From Reticulascus tulasneorum (taxonomy: Eukaryota; Ascomycota; Sordariomycetes; Glomerellales; Reticulascaceae): a stretch of 64,000 bases of DNA. This document shows positions 31,210-43,350 of this stretch, one piece after another. The notes beneath the pieces were generated by a model. The model saw only the letters and a program-made list of their open reading frames with translations, searched no databases and was not told the DNA's origin. The first letter of the stretch is position 1. Each line of letters starts with the position of its first letter. The stretch spans positions 2,232,001 through 2,296,000 of the forward strand of contig LSAX01000009.1 in the NCBI GenBank assembly GCA_001557505.1. The letters run 5' to 3'. The position numbers and the translations under genes were made by a program.

Positions 31210-34200
31210 ATGCCTGGGCGTGTCTCAACCCGATCCAGTCGGGTTTCGACTGCCGTCTCCCACAAGTCGTCTGTCGCGACTCTCAACTCACGCGCTTCTA
31301 CGGCATCACGGGCGTCCTCAGCTGCCGTTGACGTTCCAGCTGACACACCAGACAACGCATTGCGATCACAGATATGCGCAGTCTTCCGAGATGCTCAAAG
31401 AAATACTGCGTCCCACCGCAAGCTTGCTGTTAACCTGCGAAAGATCCAGGAAGCTTGCTGTTACGAACCCACGAGTACTAAGAAAGCCACCTCAAATGAC
31501 TTCGACGAGGAAGCTTTCAACCACGAGGTTGTTCGATGTGTCCTAAGGGTTATGCCAGTCAAGAAATCTGAAGGTGTCGGAGAAAAGACAGTTAGATTTG
31601 TAGGACTCTTCCTCCGCCACGCAAACGACAAGGACAACGAGATACTTGGGGAGATCGACGAAGACGCAAGTGTCATGCCGGAGACCCCAAGCACGAGGAT
31701 TACCACCCAACTTATGGAGACAGTGTTGCCATTGCTTCTTTCCAAGGATAAGTTCGTGAGATACCGCTCAACTCAGCTGATCTCACACATAATCAACTCT
31801 CTTGATGCAATCGACGATGAGCTCTTCCAGAAGCTGCGACATGGCCTTCTTAAGCGGATCCGTGATAAGGAAGCTATGGTTCGTGCTCAAGCTGTACTTG
31901 GGCTTGGGCGTCTAGCTGGAAATCAAGTTGAGGGATGCGCGAACTCAGACGACAGCGAAGACGACGAAGATACCGGCTTGCTCGATAAGCTCCTTGAAGT
32001 GCTGCAGAACGACCCTAGTGCTGATGTCAGGAGGTCTCTCCTGGTGAACCTGCCAATTCTTCCAAACACTTTACCTTTTCTTCTCGAGCGTGCCAGAGAC
32101 CAGGATGCGGCGACCCGCAGAGCTGTCTACTCACGCCTTCTCCCCGCCCTTGGCGATTTCCGTCATTTATCTCTCTCGATGAGGGAGAAGCTGTTACGGT
32201 GGGGTCTTCGCGACAGAGATGAGAATGTTCGAAAATCAGCGGGGCGATTGTTCCGTGAGCGTTGGATCGAGGACTGTGCAGGTACCGCTCCACCAGAAGA
32301 CGGCCAACCGGCAGAGCCATCGCCTCCAAACTTCGATGGACTGCTAGAGCTTTTGGAAAGAATTGATGTTGTCAATTCTGGCGTTGAAAATGGAGTAGCA
32401 CTGGAAGCAATGAAAGGATTCTGGGAAGGGCGTCCGGATTACAGAGAAGGCGTTACATTCGACGATGCTTTCTGGGAGACCCTTTCTGCAGAAGCAGTCT
32501 TCATGGCTCGGAGCTTCAATGATTTCTGCAGGACAGAGGGCAATGGGAAATTCGTGACACTGGTCGAGGAAAAATTGCCAGAAGTCACAAAGCTGGCATT
32601 TTACCTCGAGCGTTATATCAGTGTCTTGATTGACGCCATCAAGAGGACTTCCCAAGAGGATGCTCTCGAAGAAGATGAAGAGGAAGATACCGTTGAGCAG
32701 GAATTCATTGTCGAGCAACTTCTTCACATTGCCATAACCTTGGACTACTCTGATGAAGTTGGTCGAAGGAAGATGTTTGCCCTGCTCCGGCAGTCCCTGT
32801 CTATACCAGAGTTGCCTGATGAGGTGACCAAGCTGACAGTCAATGTTCTTCGAGACATCTGTGCCCCAGACACAGCCGGCGAGCGCGAATTCTGCAGTGT
32901 CGTTCTTGAAGCTGTTGCCGATGTTCATGACACTATTGTCGATGACCTCCCCGTTGACGACACAGAGGAAAGCTTCCATTCCGCCAGATCCGAGGTCAGC
33001 GGTGATACAACACCTACAAAGGGTGGAGCTCGCGGGAAGAGTTCGGATTTGAACGAAGAAGAAAGCCGAGCCAAAGCGATCAAGGAGATTATGATCAACA
33101 TGAAATGTCTGCAAATCGTTCAATGCATGCTCGCCAATGTCGGCGGTAACCTTCAGCAAAATGATCACCTGGTCTCCATGCTGAATAACCTGGTGGTCCC
33201 AGCTGTCCGCAGCCACGAAGCGCCAGTTCGTGAACGCGGCCTTGTCTGCTTAGGCTTGTGCTCTTTGTTAGACCGATCGCTAGCGGAAGAGAACTTGACA
33301 CTCTTTATGCATTTCTTCACGAAAGGCCATACAGCACTCCAGATCACGGCCTTGCAGATTTTGACCGACATTCTCAACGTCCATGGTGCGCAGCTTCTGT
33401 CATCCAACCCAGCTCTCCTTAAGATCTATGTGAGAGCACTCAAGTCGAGCTCCAAATCGCCAGAGGTACAAGCTGCCGCTACCGTTGCGGTTTCGAAACT
33501 GCTTCTGGGTCGTGTCATAACTGATGAAGAAGCCTCGTCGGAGCTCCTGAAAACTTTAGTTGTCGCCTATTTCGACCCATCTACTGCTGGTAACCAGAGC
33601 GTGAGGCAAGCGCTCAACTACTTCTTGCCAGTGTTCTGTTATTCTCGCAACGAAAACCAGGATCTGATGCGCTCGGTGGCTTTGGATGCCTTGCATGCCC
33701 TTTTCAATGTTCGGGAGGGTCTCGAGGATGATGACGCCGACGTAGATGAAGACATGGCCAGTCTGAGCAATATCGGGGCTTGCCTCGTGGATTGGACAGA
33801 TCCTAGGAAGTGCTACAGCCCCGGCTTAGCGCTTGATGCAGATAAGAAGACCGTTAACGGCGACGTCCACCTCGATTTCGCCATGGGTATTCTAGAAAGG
33901 CTATCAGGAAATATGAGCAGTAAGTCCTGTCTTATATTCTCTGCTGCAAGGTCAGCATGCTAACAACTAATAGAAGAGGAGAAGAAGGTCGTCGCGCCAC
34001 TTCTGGGTAAACTTTACGTTTCGCCCACCAGTTCTGAGGAGAAGATCAGGGAGCTGTACGATGAGGTCTCCGTCGCAGTGAATGATAAGCTTCTCTCGGA
34101 CACAACAGGCAGAAACGCACTGAACAAAATCCATGTCAGCTTGGGGAAGATCGTCACGACACTGGGTGAACAGGAGGCCATCAACGGGCGACGTGGCAGC

Positions 34201-34368
34201 AGGAGTGTGTCGGTTGTTGAAGCTGAGAAAGAGGCCGCCGAGGACAGGACCATTGTCCCCGAGGCTGACATCAAAGAAGAGGATGAAGAAAGCAATGAGG
34301 GCACAGTTATTCACAGGGATGAAATGGATGCTCTGGTAGATGACTTGCTTACTGATGAGGAGGTCTAG
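31210..34368 (+). CDS. Condensin HEAT-repeat subunit (Ycg1/Cnd3/CAP-G)
   Basis: Two exons, 31210-33919 and 33974-34368 (54-nt intron, GTAAGT...TAG), 1034 residues. This is the kleisin-bound HEAT subunit of condensin, which compacts mitotic chromosomes and binds DNA. Seen directly: a Ser/Thr/Arg-rich N-terminus, then helical repeats such as FVRYRSTQLISHIINSLD, KLRHGLLKRIRDKEAMVRAQ, DVRRSLLVNLPI and ENVRKSAGRLFRERW. An acidic loop follows (EEDEEEDTVEQ), then the conserved C-terminal repeats around VQCMLANVGGNL and HEAPVRERGLVCLGLCSLL. The tail is acidic and ends DDLLTDEEV. The family assignment rests on the HEAT pattern and the order of these blocks, which match CAP-G rather than CAP-D2 in length. 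Confidence 0.9.
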
Positions 34369-34726
34369 TGTGCTGTGAAGTTGATACACGTTTGGCTTTG
34401 ATGGATGCGGATATGGTGGCGTAGTGTCAGGGTATATTTCAGGAGACATGATGATTATATGTACTGGCGATGAGTTAGCCGGATGTAATGATATGCTTTT
34501 GCTCTCTTATCAACGAACCTTTGCAGGTCGAGAGACATTCAATCTCATAGTTCGTAAGTGCTGACGCCTCAAGGCTGTCTATAAGAGAAATCCCACACGG
34601 ACGACATAAGTAAAGAAGAGGAGCTTGGAAACGTACAGCCGAGGAAGTCAAGACAACAAGGCCGACGACGATATCAAATGACAGTCATTATAGTGCTATT
34701 TGCTATGTGCTATCCCGAAGAACATC
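34369..34726. other. Convergent intergenic region
   Basis: 358 bases between the stop codons of the condensin gene (+) and the Gpi7 gene (-). No gene is seen. Confidence 0.65.
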
Positions 34727-37700
34727 TCATGCTCGACCTATCCAATATAACCCTCCTCCAAGTATAATATTGACAAACAAGTGTTGCCCTACGCCCCACG
34801 CCATGCAGTACAGATATTTTGGAGAAAAGACTGTCCAAATGAACAAATGCGCTCTCAATACAGTACAAGCAGCCATAATAAACGCGATGCTAAAGGTAGC
34901 GAAAAGGGTGGTATTCGCGGCGTGCTGAAAAAAGGCTCCCTTCTCGCCCTCTTTCCGTCTTCGAACCAGCAGGACACTGGCAGCCGAGGTCCAGTATACC
35001 GGGCCTGCCCAGTTGCTGACGAAAGTTAACAGTCCTACAGCAATGACATTGAAGCCAGATACGCCATTGTAGGCACTTGACAGATCCATCGATGAGATGG
35101 CGTTGGTGCCCCCAGAGGCGAAGAAAGAGGTGTACTGAAGCAGTAGGGATGAAGTGGACAGCGTTGCAATATCGAGATTCATCGAACCCAAGAACTCGAA
35201 TTGTATCTGAAACAAGAGGAACAGAGGAATGTTAGTCACTCGAGACTGTGTAACAGCGAGCAGAGTGTATAGGTAATGCAGCAATTCCACTGCTCTAATC
35301 GTCAGAATTCCCAATGTGCACACGATCAGACTGGGTAAGTCACATACCTGACGTTTTGGCCGCACAGCCACCTCTCAAAGCGAGATATGTGGAATACGTG
35401 GCGGTTGTTGCTAGTCCGGTGAAGACTATCCTCGCTCGGGTCACCAGTGATAGCCCCTGAAGAACGGCATTGATGGTTGCTGGAACACCGACAACCAACT
35501 CCGGCGCATCCTCAGCCGTGAAAGCAAGCTTGAAGCTGAATGCCGAGAAAACCAACGCACTGGCCACTGCCATGGCTATCGGAATGGGAGTTCCGCGAAG
35601 TCGACGAAAAATCTGGACATGAAGTAGCAAATATGTCGATGCCACTAGGGCCCAGAGGAGCGGAGGGTTCGACGATATAAATGTTTTGACTATGTCTGGC
35701 TCGCCGGCATGTTTTTGCCCTGTCTGATTCCAGCCTCTTACGAGTCTCGTCGCAAAAAGGGACACGACGAGTTGCAGTGTAGTAGTAATTGGCGCGGCGT
35801 TGGTTCTTCAAAGAGTTAGTTGTGGCTATGTAGGTGCTTCGCTAGCCAAAATGTTGGGACAGGCGCCAGAAGACATACCGAAACTGCTTTAGAGCGAGAA
35901 AGCCAAGCCAAGCTGAAGTTGACCAGTACCAGAAATGATGCTCTTCTTCAACGTAACTGCTCGCAAACATCATAACACCGTAGGTACAAGCGACGAGCAG
36001 CAAAGGGACAAGTGACTTTTGATATTTCACGACAGCCAAGCTTGACATGCATGATAGTATGGAAATGGTTTGGCCGCTTATCAGCTTAGACATGTCGTAG
36101 TTGCTGGCCATGCTGCTCATGAGCTCTTGCGCTCTGTTCAACCACTGGCCTCGGTTAGCTCATCGCATTATCACATAAGAATGGGCCAGCGAACCTTGGA
36201 CATGGTAGAGAGCCACGCCGAGTCCAACTGTTGTCGGCCACTCATGGTCTCCAGCTCAGCATTCAAAAGCTTCCATTCACATGCAAGTTCTTGCACCTCA
36301 TCTTGAGCGCCAACACAAGCATCTGCTTCGGAATTCAGCTCAAACATGGCAGCACCGAATGACGCTATGACTATTTGCAGTATCTGCCGAGCGTTCCGCA
36401 GAAGGATTTGAATCTGATCAGTCTCTATGTTGGTTCAGCTTGTCGTTCCCCAAAACAATGAGGGAAACATACTGTTCGGCCAGAAGGGTAGAAAGTCCAC
36501 GATGAAGGCGCCTAGGTTGTTTTTGGGCACTGGAAAGCCCAACAGAGCACCAAGAGTTGGTGCCAAATCAGACTGCTCTACTGTTGCGTAGTATTGGAAA
36601 TCTTCCCGATACTCGACAGGAGACTCCAAGTTCCGCGACACGGATTTCAACTTGGGAGATACAAACACAAGAGCCGGCGATGTTTCCCCCGGGGATGATG
36701 CACCATGGTTTCCAGCATCGTTCATGCCGTGATCACCACACAAAACCATCAACGTTGACGAGAGGTGATCTTGAGTTTCCATAGCCTCATACATTTGTCT
36801 AATCAACTCATCCATCTCCCGCTGCTTTGGCACCATATTTGGACTTTCAAATGTTAGATCTATATCAAAAGCACCAAAATGAGACGAGGCATGTATTACC
36901 TTCGTGGGCCGGACTTATGGCCAATGTGATCAAGTCCAAGGTAGTGAAGTACCATAGTATTCCAATCATCGTTCTGCAACTCATCAGAGATATGTCTTGT
37001 CACGTTGTGGTCTACTTCTGTGAAATCCTAGATTCGTCAGCCATTATCTCGGAATGGCCGGGCCAGAACCTACGGAGACGAAGAAGCTTGAAGTTCCATC
37101 GGCACGGTCAAAGGTACCCGGGAATAGCTTCAGCCAGGTGTCATCGCCATACATGATAGTCTTTCCAGACCCCTTGGCTTTCATCTGCGCAAGCCAGGTA
37201 TCTTGGGTGGCCAAGGATGAGGTTGTATCCGCCTCATCAAAGTTCAGAATCACGTCCAAGAAGGATGGTATAGAGCCAGTTGTGATAGCCTTGATCCTAG
37301 GCATGGTAATGGTTGGGGACCTAGCATTTGCAGTAAAAGGCAATGCGGCTCCATTGCGGATCAGGCTGCCAAACAGGGTTAATATGAAAAACGAAGACTG
37401 ATCATCCTTATGAGGTTGACAAACCTCTGGGTGTAAGTGAAACCAGTGTTATTGAGAAACACGAAATCACTAGACGATGATCAGCAAGGTTTACAAGAGG
37501 CAGGGTTTAAGCGATGAGTATCACCTTCGTAGTGCATCAACCACCATGAATATGAGACGATCAAATGGGGCGACTGGAGGCGGACCATATTCCAGGGTCT
37601 CATACTCGGCCAAGCCAGGAAGGACCGGTTTGTAAGGGAAAAACCCAGTTGCGAATATGAGAATTGAAATCGGTATCAGAGAGTTGGCGAGAACGAGCAG

Positions 37701-37739
37701 GGCGGTAAAAAGTACAGAGCCACGGTAGGAAGCGGCCAT
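34727..37739 (-). CDS. las21: GPI ethanolamine phosphate transferase 2 (Las21/Gpi7)
   Basis: Nine exons: 37739-37525, 37469-37425, 37365-37074, 37027-36900, 36843-36473, 36424-36195, 36144-35879, 35805-35348, 35289-34727; 855 residues. The ER-membrane enzyme adds phosphoethanolamine to the second mannose of the GPI precursor, needed for correct delivery of wall proteins. After an N-terminal hydrophobic anchor comes a phosphodiesterase-like luminal domain. Its metal ligands lie in FMVVDALRRSDF, IMYGDDTWLKLFPG, HYLGLDHIGHKSGP and CGDHGMNDAGNHG. MVPKQREMDELI is typical of the Gpi7 branch. The C-terminal 450 residues hold many transmembrane helices, including the conserved TNIPLFLLF. All junctions keep phase and restore family motifs. 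Exon 2 has only 45 nt. Exon 6 ends in a weak GTTCGC donor and exon 5 starts at an AAAG acceptor; these two sites are the least certain. Confidence 0.92.
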
Positions 37740-38610
37740 GATTCAAAGAAGAAGGGAACTTCAAGTGGTGAAAAGAGTGTCAAGATCGAGGGAAGATGTC
37801 CGAGAATGGATTTAAGGAGAGTAAGATGGTTCCTGGACAACCCATACGAGCCGGGCAGCAGCAGCAGCCTGGCAGGAATCACGAAAAAGGGACAGAAGCG
37901 GTCCCGGCCATCACTGGCAGGCTCTCAATAGTTGTTGCAGGATCTTGAGAGTAGCCAGCCCATCGTGTGTCTGCTAGAAGAGATATGGTGCGGATTGGTT
38001 CGAGCTTCGATGGACAAGCTTAGGGGAGTTGGCTCGTGTCATCAACCTTACATGCCATCCTGGTCCTTGCGGCTGAGACCATTTGGCGGGTCAAGCCACA
38101 CCACACACACAGCAGCACCCGGAAGATTGGCCAGGGGGTGCAGTTTAAATTCCCACAGCGTAGCCTCCTACTGGCCACCTAAATTCCGGCCATTTCGCAC
38201 ATGGCTATGAATCTCTAATTTATCTGAATATGTTGCAGGCGAGCTTGAGTCGCAAAGCAGAGAGGGAAGACAAAATGAGAATTCATATTAACATCCCAAT
38301 AATCTAAGGTACTTCATATTTGCCATCATATTTGCTCTAATAATTACTTCAATCTTTCTGAGAATCGCTAACTAACTACCTAAATATCCAAGTCAAGATT
38401 AAAATTCGGGACTGCTAGAGAACTTATCACCTGCTCGGGGGGGGGACAGACAGACAGCCATCCTTTTTGGTTCACCGGCTGCCAACTAGAAATACTAGAA
38501 ATGTCATCTAGGTACAGTTTGCACGTCGCAAAGATAGCACTGAGCAATGGTAACTCATCTCACAGAGGAATAGTAGTAAAAATGAGCCTTCAGACACTAT
38601 TGCTACCTGT
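37740..38610. other. Intergenic region, gpi7 promoter side
   Basis: About 870 bases. It includes an AT-rich part near 38210-38400 and a run of nine G near 38440. No gene is supported. Confidence 0.5.
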
Positions 38611-39120
38611 TCACGCCTTCTTCTTCTTTGAAGCCACTCGATCCTTGAACTTTGGAAACACAATAGTCGATTTGTGACGCTGCCTCTTCTCAATCCTCTT
38701 GCTTGATCTTAACCTCCCGACACCCGGCCTCTTAATGGAGTCTACATCCATGTCTAATGTCAAGGTCAGTCTCGTTCCTTATATATGGTCAGTGAAGAAT
38801 AGCATACTGGTGCTCAATGGTTCAGAGGAAGCTTCCGTTGGCTCATCTGCTGCTTGGCCTTTTTGAAAATGATCAGCTCGGAACTTTCAAACCTACCAAT
38901 ACCTGAGCATAGGCACGTTAACTTGTGAGAACCTACCGTCTTGCCCGCCAACGTCCATGTTAATATCTGCCTCTGTTCTTTGTGGCTTTGCTTGTGCAGC
39001 GAGCTCCACAAGCTTGGCCGAGAGCCGTTGGGCCCTGGCTTCCTCGTTCGGGCCATGCAGTTTTTCCTTGAGCCTCTGATTATTGGCTTTTCTCGAACTC
39101 GCCCGCGCACTTTTCGCCAT
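38611..39120 (-). CDS. Small basic nuclear protein, DUF2423 family
   Basis: Two exons, 39120-38937 and 38753-38611 (183-nt intron, GTAGGT...TAG), 108 residues. The N-terminus MAKSARASSRKANNQRLKE and the downstream RAQRLSAKLVELAAQ form the conserved core of the fungal DUF2423 family (yeast YBL028C type). The exon junction falls in an acidic QDDMDVDS stretch, which is also conserved. The second exon is Lys/Arg-rich (KRIEKRQRHKS, then FPKFKDRVASKKKKA at the end), a strong nuclear or nucleolar localisation pattern. Yeast relatives are nucleolar and linked to pre-60S particles; a role in ribosome assembly is therefore inferred. An alternative donor (CAG|GTATTG) lies at 38902-38897, but the chosen one restores the family motif. 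Confidence 0.85.
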
Positions 39121-39721
39121 GTTTGCCGACTTGTGAATCCGGCTATTTGCGTTATATGCTACTATGACTCAGTGTGAGAACTGTAGCAATGTGAGATACA
39201 AAGTTGTAAAAAGAGAAGTGAGGCGACAGTTTGCTGGATCCGCCGGTTCTTGCTCCAGAAAGTGAGGTGTTGAGGTTGTCGACCGCCCAAAATTTCAATG
39301 GCCGCCTTTTTTGTCCATAACTCTTATTAGCCACTCACCGGCGCCGTGGTGGGCTGGTGGGGGAGCGGGTCGCTATAACCGCCCCTGCGGCAGTATTGTT
39401 GCCTCTCTTACCTAAGATACGTTAGGTGGCTTTTCTGCCGCCCGGTACCGCCTTCTATGACCACACCGATCTACGGTCCTTGAGGAAAGAGCAGGATAAC
39501 CCAAAGATTTTAATGGGATCGTATACGGAGACCTAGATCAATGTTCAACTACGGCCACTTAATGCCAAATACTATCGCCGATGCACAAGGCATTATTTTT
39601 TGGATTTTCTTCTTTCATTCTTTAGTCGCCCGACCTCGTGTTTGTCCCCTCCGCCAAGCTCTGCCTTCATGAGGCTATCATTGAAATCACCACCCCATCC
39701 CTCCTGCCTTGCGCGGTAACC
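39121..39721. promoter_or_regulatory. Divergent intergenic region, DUF2423 gene / SUMO ligase
   Basis: About 600 bases between divergent starts. A GGCGGC-rich part near 39340-39450 and TACCTAAGATACGTTAGGTGG near 39410 are present. No additional gene is seen. Confidence 0.45.
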
Positions 39722-41684
39722 ATGGCCTCCATCTCCAAGTCCGAGGTCAACGGCTTAGTCAAGCTCGTGCAAAGCAACTCCCTGCTCAACCGCCAGCTTA
39801 CGAGCATTTGTCAACTTGTCGGCCTTCCGAGCAGCGGTGTCAAAGCAACTCTCCAGGGCCGCATAGTGAACAGTCAGTAGTGGTTTCCTCCTCTGTCGAG
39901 TACCTTTCCCAGGTACATCCCCGCTGCCTGAAGTGACAAGGCTAACTCGGCCCTGAAAATGCTCTAGGGATACAAGAAGCCGTAAATCAAAACGATACCT
40001 CGCTGTTCGATCAAATTCGAGGAAGTATTCAGACTGTTCATCCTCACGGAAACTGGGCGCCTGCTGCAAAGCCAAGCTACAGCTCGCCCTCCCAAGCAAT
40101 GCCGGCTGCAGTTTCCAAGATGCCGCCATACGACTACACTAACGGCTATCAATATGGAGGGGCGTCAAATACGTTTCGGCAACCTCCCCTGAACGCTCAG
40201 CAGAGTACGTGGGGGATGATAGCTGCGGCCCAAGACATAAATGCTGATTTCAGTTAGGCCTCTCGTTCAAAAATAGCCCCTTCTACGAGATTAAGTCTCG
40301 TATAGGTGAGGTTCGTACATGTGATGGTAGGCGAGCTCGGTTTCCTCCCCCCCGTTCTTCACCCCTCGTTAATTTGTGTTTTAAGCCATGTCACAACATA
40401 GGAACATGGTCACGATCCCGATCAAACTGCAGGACAACCCAATGCTCCAACAGTGTAGCACTGACAAGTCGATGCGAGTTATGGTCTTCTGCGCCGGAGA
40501 CTCATCTGGCATACAGGACATTGCCTTCCCACATCAGTCGGAAATCAAGGTTAATGGTGGCGAAATCAAAGCGAATCTGCGAGGGCTGAAGAACAAGCCT
40601 GGCTCAACTCGGCCAGTAGATATTACGAACTCCCTGCGCTGGAAGCCTCCCAACTATCCCAATAACGTGGAGTTTATCTACGCGTTGACACAGAAGGTCG
40701 GTAGCCAACATCCACCTCAGAAGGATACTCTCATGGTCAGTGAGAAGGACTTCGTGGCAAGGCTGCAACATGGGCTCTCGACTTGTTTCACTGACTTGAC
40801 GCCCAACAGAAATTCTACTTTACGGTTTATCTCTGCAGAGTGACCCCTGTCCAGGATCTTGTCCGAAGAATCGACGCGGGCCAAAGGATTCCGAAGGACT
40901 CAGTGATCCGAGAGAGTAAGTTAAACTCACCCATCTGCTTGTGCGTTTCAGGGCGGTTCCGCTAATGATCCTCAGTCTCCAAAAAGGCACAAGATACTGA
41001 TATTGTGACTACTTCTCAAGTCCTATCTCTCAAATGCCCTCTCTCCTACATGAGGCTCGATCTGCCCTGCCGTTCGATCTCATGCTCTCACATACAGTGT
41101 TTTGACGCAACATCCTATCTTCAGTTGCAAGAACAGGGTCCACAGTGGCTATGCCCCATCTGCAACAAGTCAGCACCGTTTGATCAATTGGCGGTTGATG
41201 AGTGAGTCTCTTTTTCTGTATTCCAGAGCAGCACCCGGCTGACAAACCTTTTTTTTTTTTAAATAGATACGTGAAGGACATATTAGCAAACACCTCAAAG
41301 AGTATAGATCAAGTAACCATTGAGCCCGATGGGAAATGGCGGGTACAGTCGTCACAAGATGACAGCAGAGCGCCGAGAGGCGGAGATACTGCTTTTGATG
41401 ATGATTTCGTCATTTCAGAAGTCAGCTTCGTTGGTGGCCGCAACTTGGAAACTCCAAGTAGATCTCTTCCAAGTATCGGAACAACCCCAACAACGACAGC
41501 AATGTCTCGAGAGGGCTCTTCGATGCCGAGAGGATCGACAAGTGCAAAGAGACCTGCCGCCCAAATCATAGACCTGACTCTGTCATCCGATGAAGATGAA
41601 GACGACGCGCCGATTGCTCGTCCACCAAAGCGGCAGCAAATGTCGGCTCCGAATGGCTATAGCTCCTCTGGAAGCTACTTTTGA
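39722..41684 (+). CDS. SIZ/PIAS-type SUMO E3 ligase
   Basis: Seven exons: 39722-39872, 39968-40204, 40258-40305, 40386-40696, 40810-40915, 40976-41201, 41267-41684; 498 residues. It should promote SUMO transfer from Ubc9 to nuclear targets. Domains: an N-terminal SAP DNA-binding helix pair (about 8-50, LTSICQLVGLPSSGVKATLQ); a Pro/Tyr-rich linker; a PINIT domain (about 130-285, LSFKNSPFYEIKSRIG then IEPD-distal strands); the SP-RING at about 300-355, with zinc ligands in SLKCPLSYMRLDLPCRS, SCSHIQCFD and WLCPICNKSAP; and near the C-terminus a SUMO-interacting motif IIDLTLSSDEDED. The domain order is diagnostic. For exon 4 a second in-frame donor (GTCAGT at 40736) would add 13 residues. I chose 40696 because it joins IYALTQK to KFYFTVYLC. 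Confidence 0.93.
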
Positions 41685-42502
41685 CCAGGAGGTCTTTGCG
41701 GTCTGCCAGTAGGACCAGCTCGACAAAGGTATGCAGTTTGAGTAGACAAGACATTGCTTGTACATAGGTAGATAGGTCTCACAGGAGCGGCTGCAATTCT
41801 GCTATGCATTTTCAGGTAGGACATTAGGGCGTTCAGGCAGAAATAAGGGGGGTGAACTTTGGCCAAGCCGAGTTCGAGGATTACCAGGCGTTTGGGGTGA
41901 GGATTGCTTAGAGGGAGGACATGTCAAAATGATCAGAGCGACTCATAGGTTATGAGACATGGATATTTTGCTTGATACGTGTCAGTGGCTACAATGGATA
42001 AAACAAACTATAAGATTTAAGTAACTACTTGCATATATATTAAAGTGAATATGTAGTAAAATATCCAAGTATTCCTGTGAATAATAGAGTAAATCTTGCA
42101 GGGAATCTCATCAAATACTTGAAGACCTGTGTGAATCCTGAGACAATGTCTCGTAGGTACCTAAGCAAAGTTTACTCATTAAGCACGCCCACAGTTTGCT
42201 GATACAAAGGTAGCGGCCGAAATGCCAAGTCCGGTCCTCTTCCAACACACACAACGGGGGGGTCCTTCACTATTACACCCACTAAAATGTCCCGTGTGTC
42301 CCTCCACTGTCGCCCCTGGGGTTGTTACCTAGATTAAATACGCCTAGCTTGAAAGTTCACTTCAACACCGAAACGCGGACTGGGACTGAATGCTACTCGT
42401 GTACCAAATTCGGAGATCCAGCATGCCAACACAGATATCGAAGCCATAGTACAACCCGGGGCACCCAATGCACCGTCTTCGCAGACCACCGCCCTCCCAG
42501 TT
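41685..42502. other. Intergenic region between the SUMO ligase and trs33
   Basis: About 820 bases with an AT-rich centre (41960-42080) and a TAGGTACCTAAG element at 42154-42165. No gene is supported. Confidence 0.5.
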
Positions 42503-43350
42503 ATGTCATTTGAAAGCGTCATGCCTCCGTACAACGTGTCCGACCCAACAGCCACCTTCCTCAGCAGCTCGTGCCTCGACTTCCTCCTCATTGAGGTTGT
42601 CCCGCTCGCATACCGCGTCACACATGACCTCGAAACTGCCGTACTAGAGCCGCCGGCGGCGCCGGAAACTTCCTCCATATCCCAGAATGGGGCGACGTCG
42701 AGCGCCGGCGGCGTGACGGGTGGTAGCACACGCAAGATGGACGAGGAGGAGGAGAGGGATGCTGTGTTTTACCGGTTGGAGATGCTCGGATATCGAGTGG
42801 GACAGGGGCTGGTGGAGAGGTGAGGATAGCTACTGCTCCCCGTTGACATCACGGCCGAGGCTAATGTATGGGATGTCAGATTCTCGCGAGACCGCCCGCG
42901 ATTCAACGATACACTGGACGTCATCAAGTTCCTCTGCAAAGACCTGTGGTCCCTGGTATTCCGGAAACAAATCGATAACCTTAAAACCAATCATAGGGTA
43001 AGTTAACCGAAACTACAAATTATTTGATGCGGTGGCACTGGAACCAGTCTGACAATGGAATACCCGTGAATAGGGAGTTTACGTACTGACGGACAATGCG
43101 TTCCGACCTTTCGCGAGAATGAGCACCGAACCAGGCGGACAGGCTGTTGTGCGGGCCCAACCGGTTCGCTCTTCCTGACTTTGTGGTCTGTCTGGTGAAA
43201 TACTGACTTGACCGATAGTTTCTCTGGTTGCCATGTGGGATTGTACGTGGAGCTTTGGCAGCAATGGGGATCAATGCCACCGTCCAGGCAGAGACGAGTG
43301 AGCTGCCGGGAGCTGTCTTTCAAATCAAGACGATTCCCTCCAAGCCATAG
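42503..43350 (+). CDS. trs33: TRAPP complex subunit Trs33 (TRAPPC6)
   Basis: Four exons: 42503-42819, 42880-42997, 43074-43163, 43219-43350; 218 residues. Trs33 is a Bet3-fold subunit of the TRAPP tethering complexes that act as GEFs for Ypt1/Ypt31 at the Golgi. Marks are [16 protein letters not shown] in the first helix, [20 protein letters not shown], the family signature [35 protein letters not shown], and [18 protein letters not shown] with the final strand GAVFQIKT. Between helices 1 and 2 is a low-complexity insert of about 40 residues, Ala/Ser/Gly-rich, ending KMDEEEER. Such inserts are common in filamentous fungal Trs33. Exon 3 ends in a weak GTTCGC donor, but the frame and motif continue cleanly. 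Confidence 0.93.

Noticed and set aside
32344..33216. A 290-codon antisense frame inside the condensin gene
   Set aside because: It is a shadow of a well-supported condensin reading frame and has no domain of its own.
35221..35253. An extra intron in gpi7 ending at TTTCAG
   Set aside because: The segment looks like a branch point plus acceptor but is only 33 nt from the nearest GT, and it encodes TNIPLFLLF, which is conserved in the Gpi7 family.
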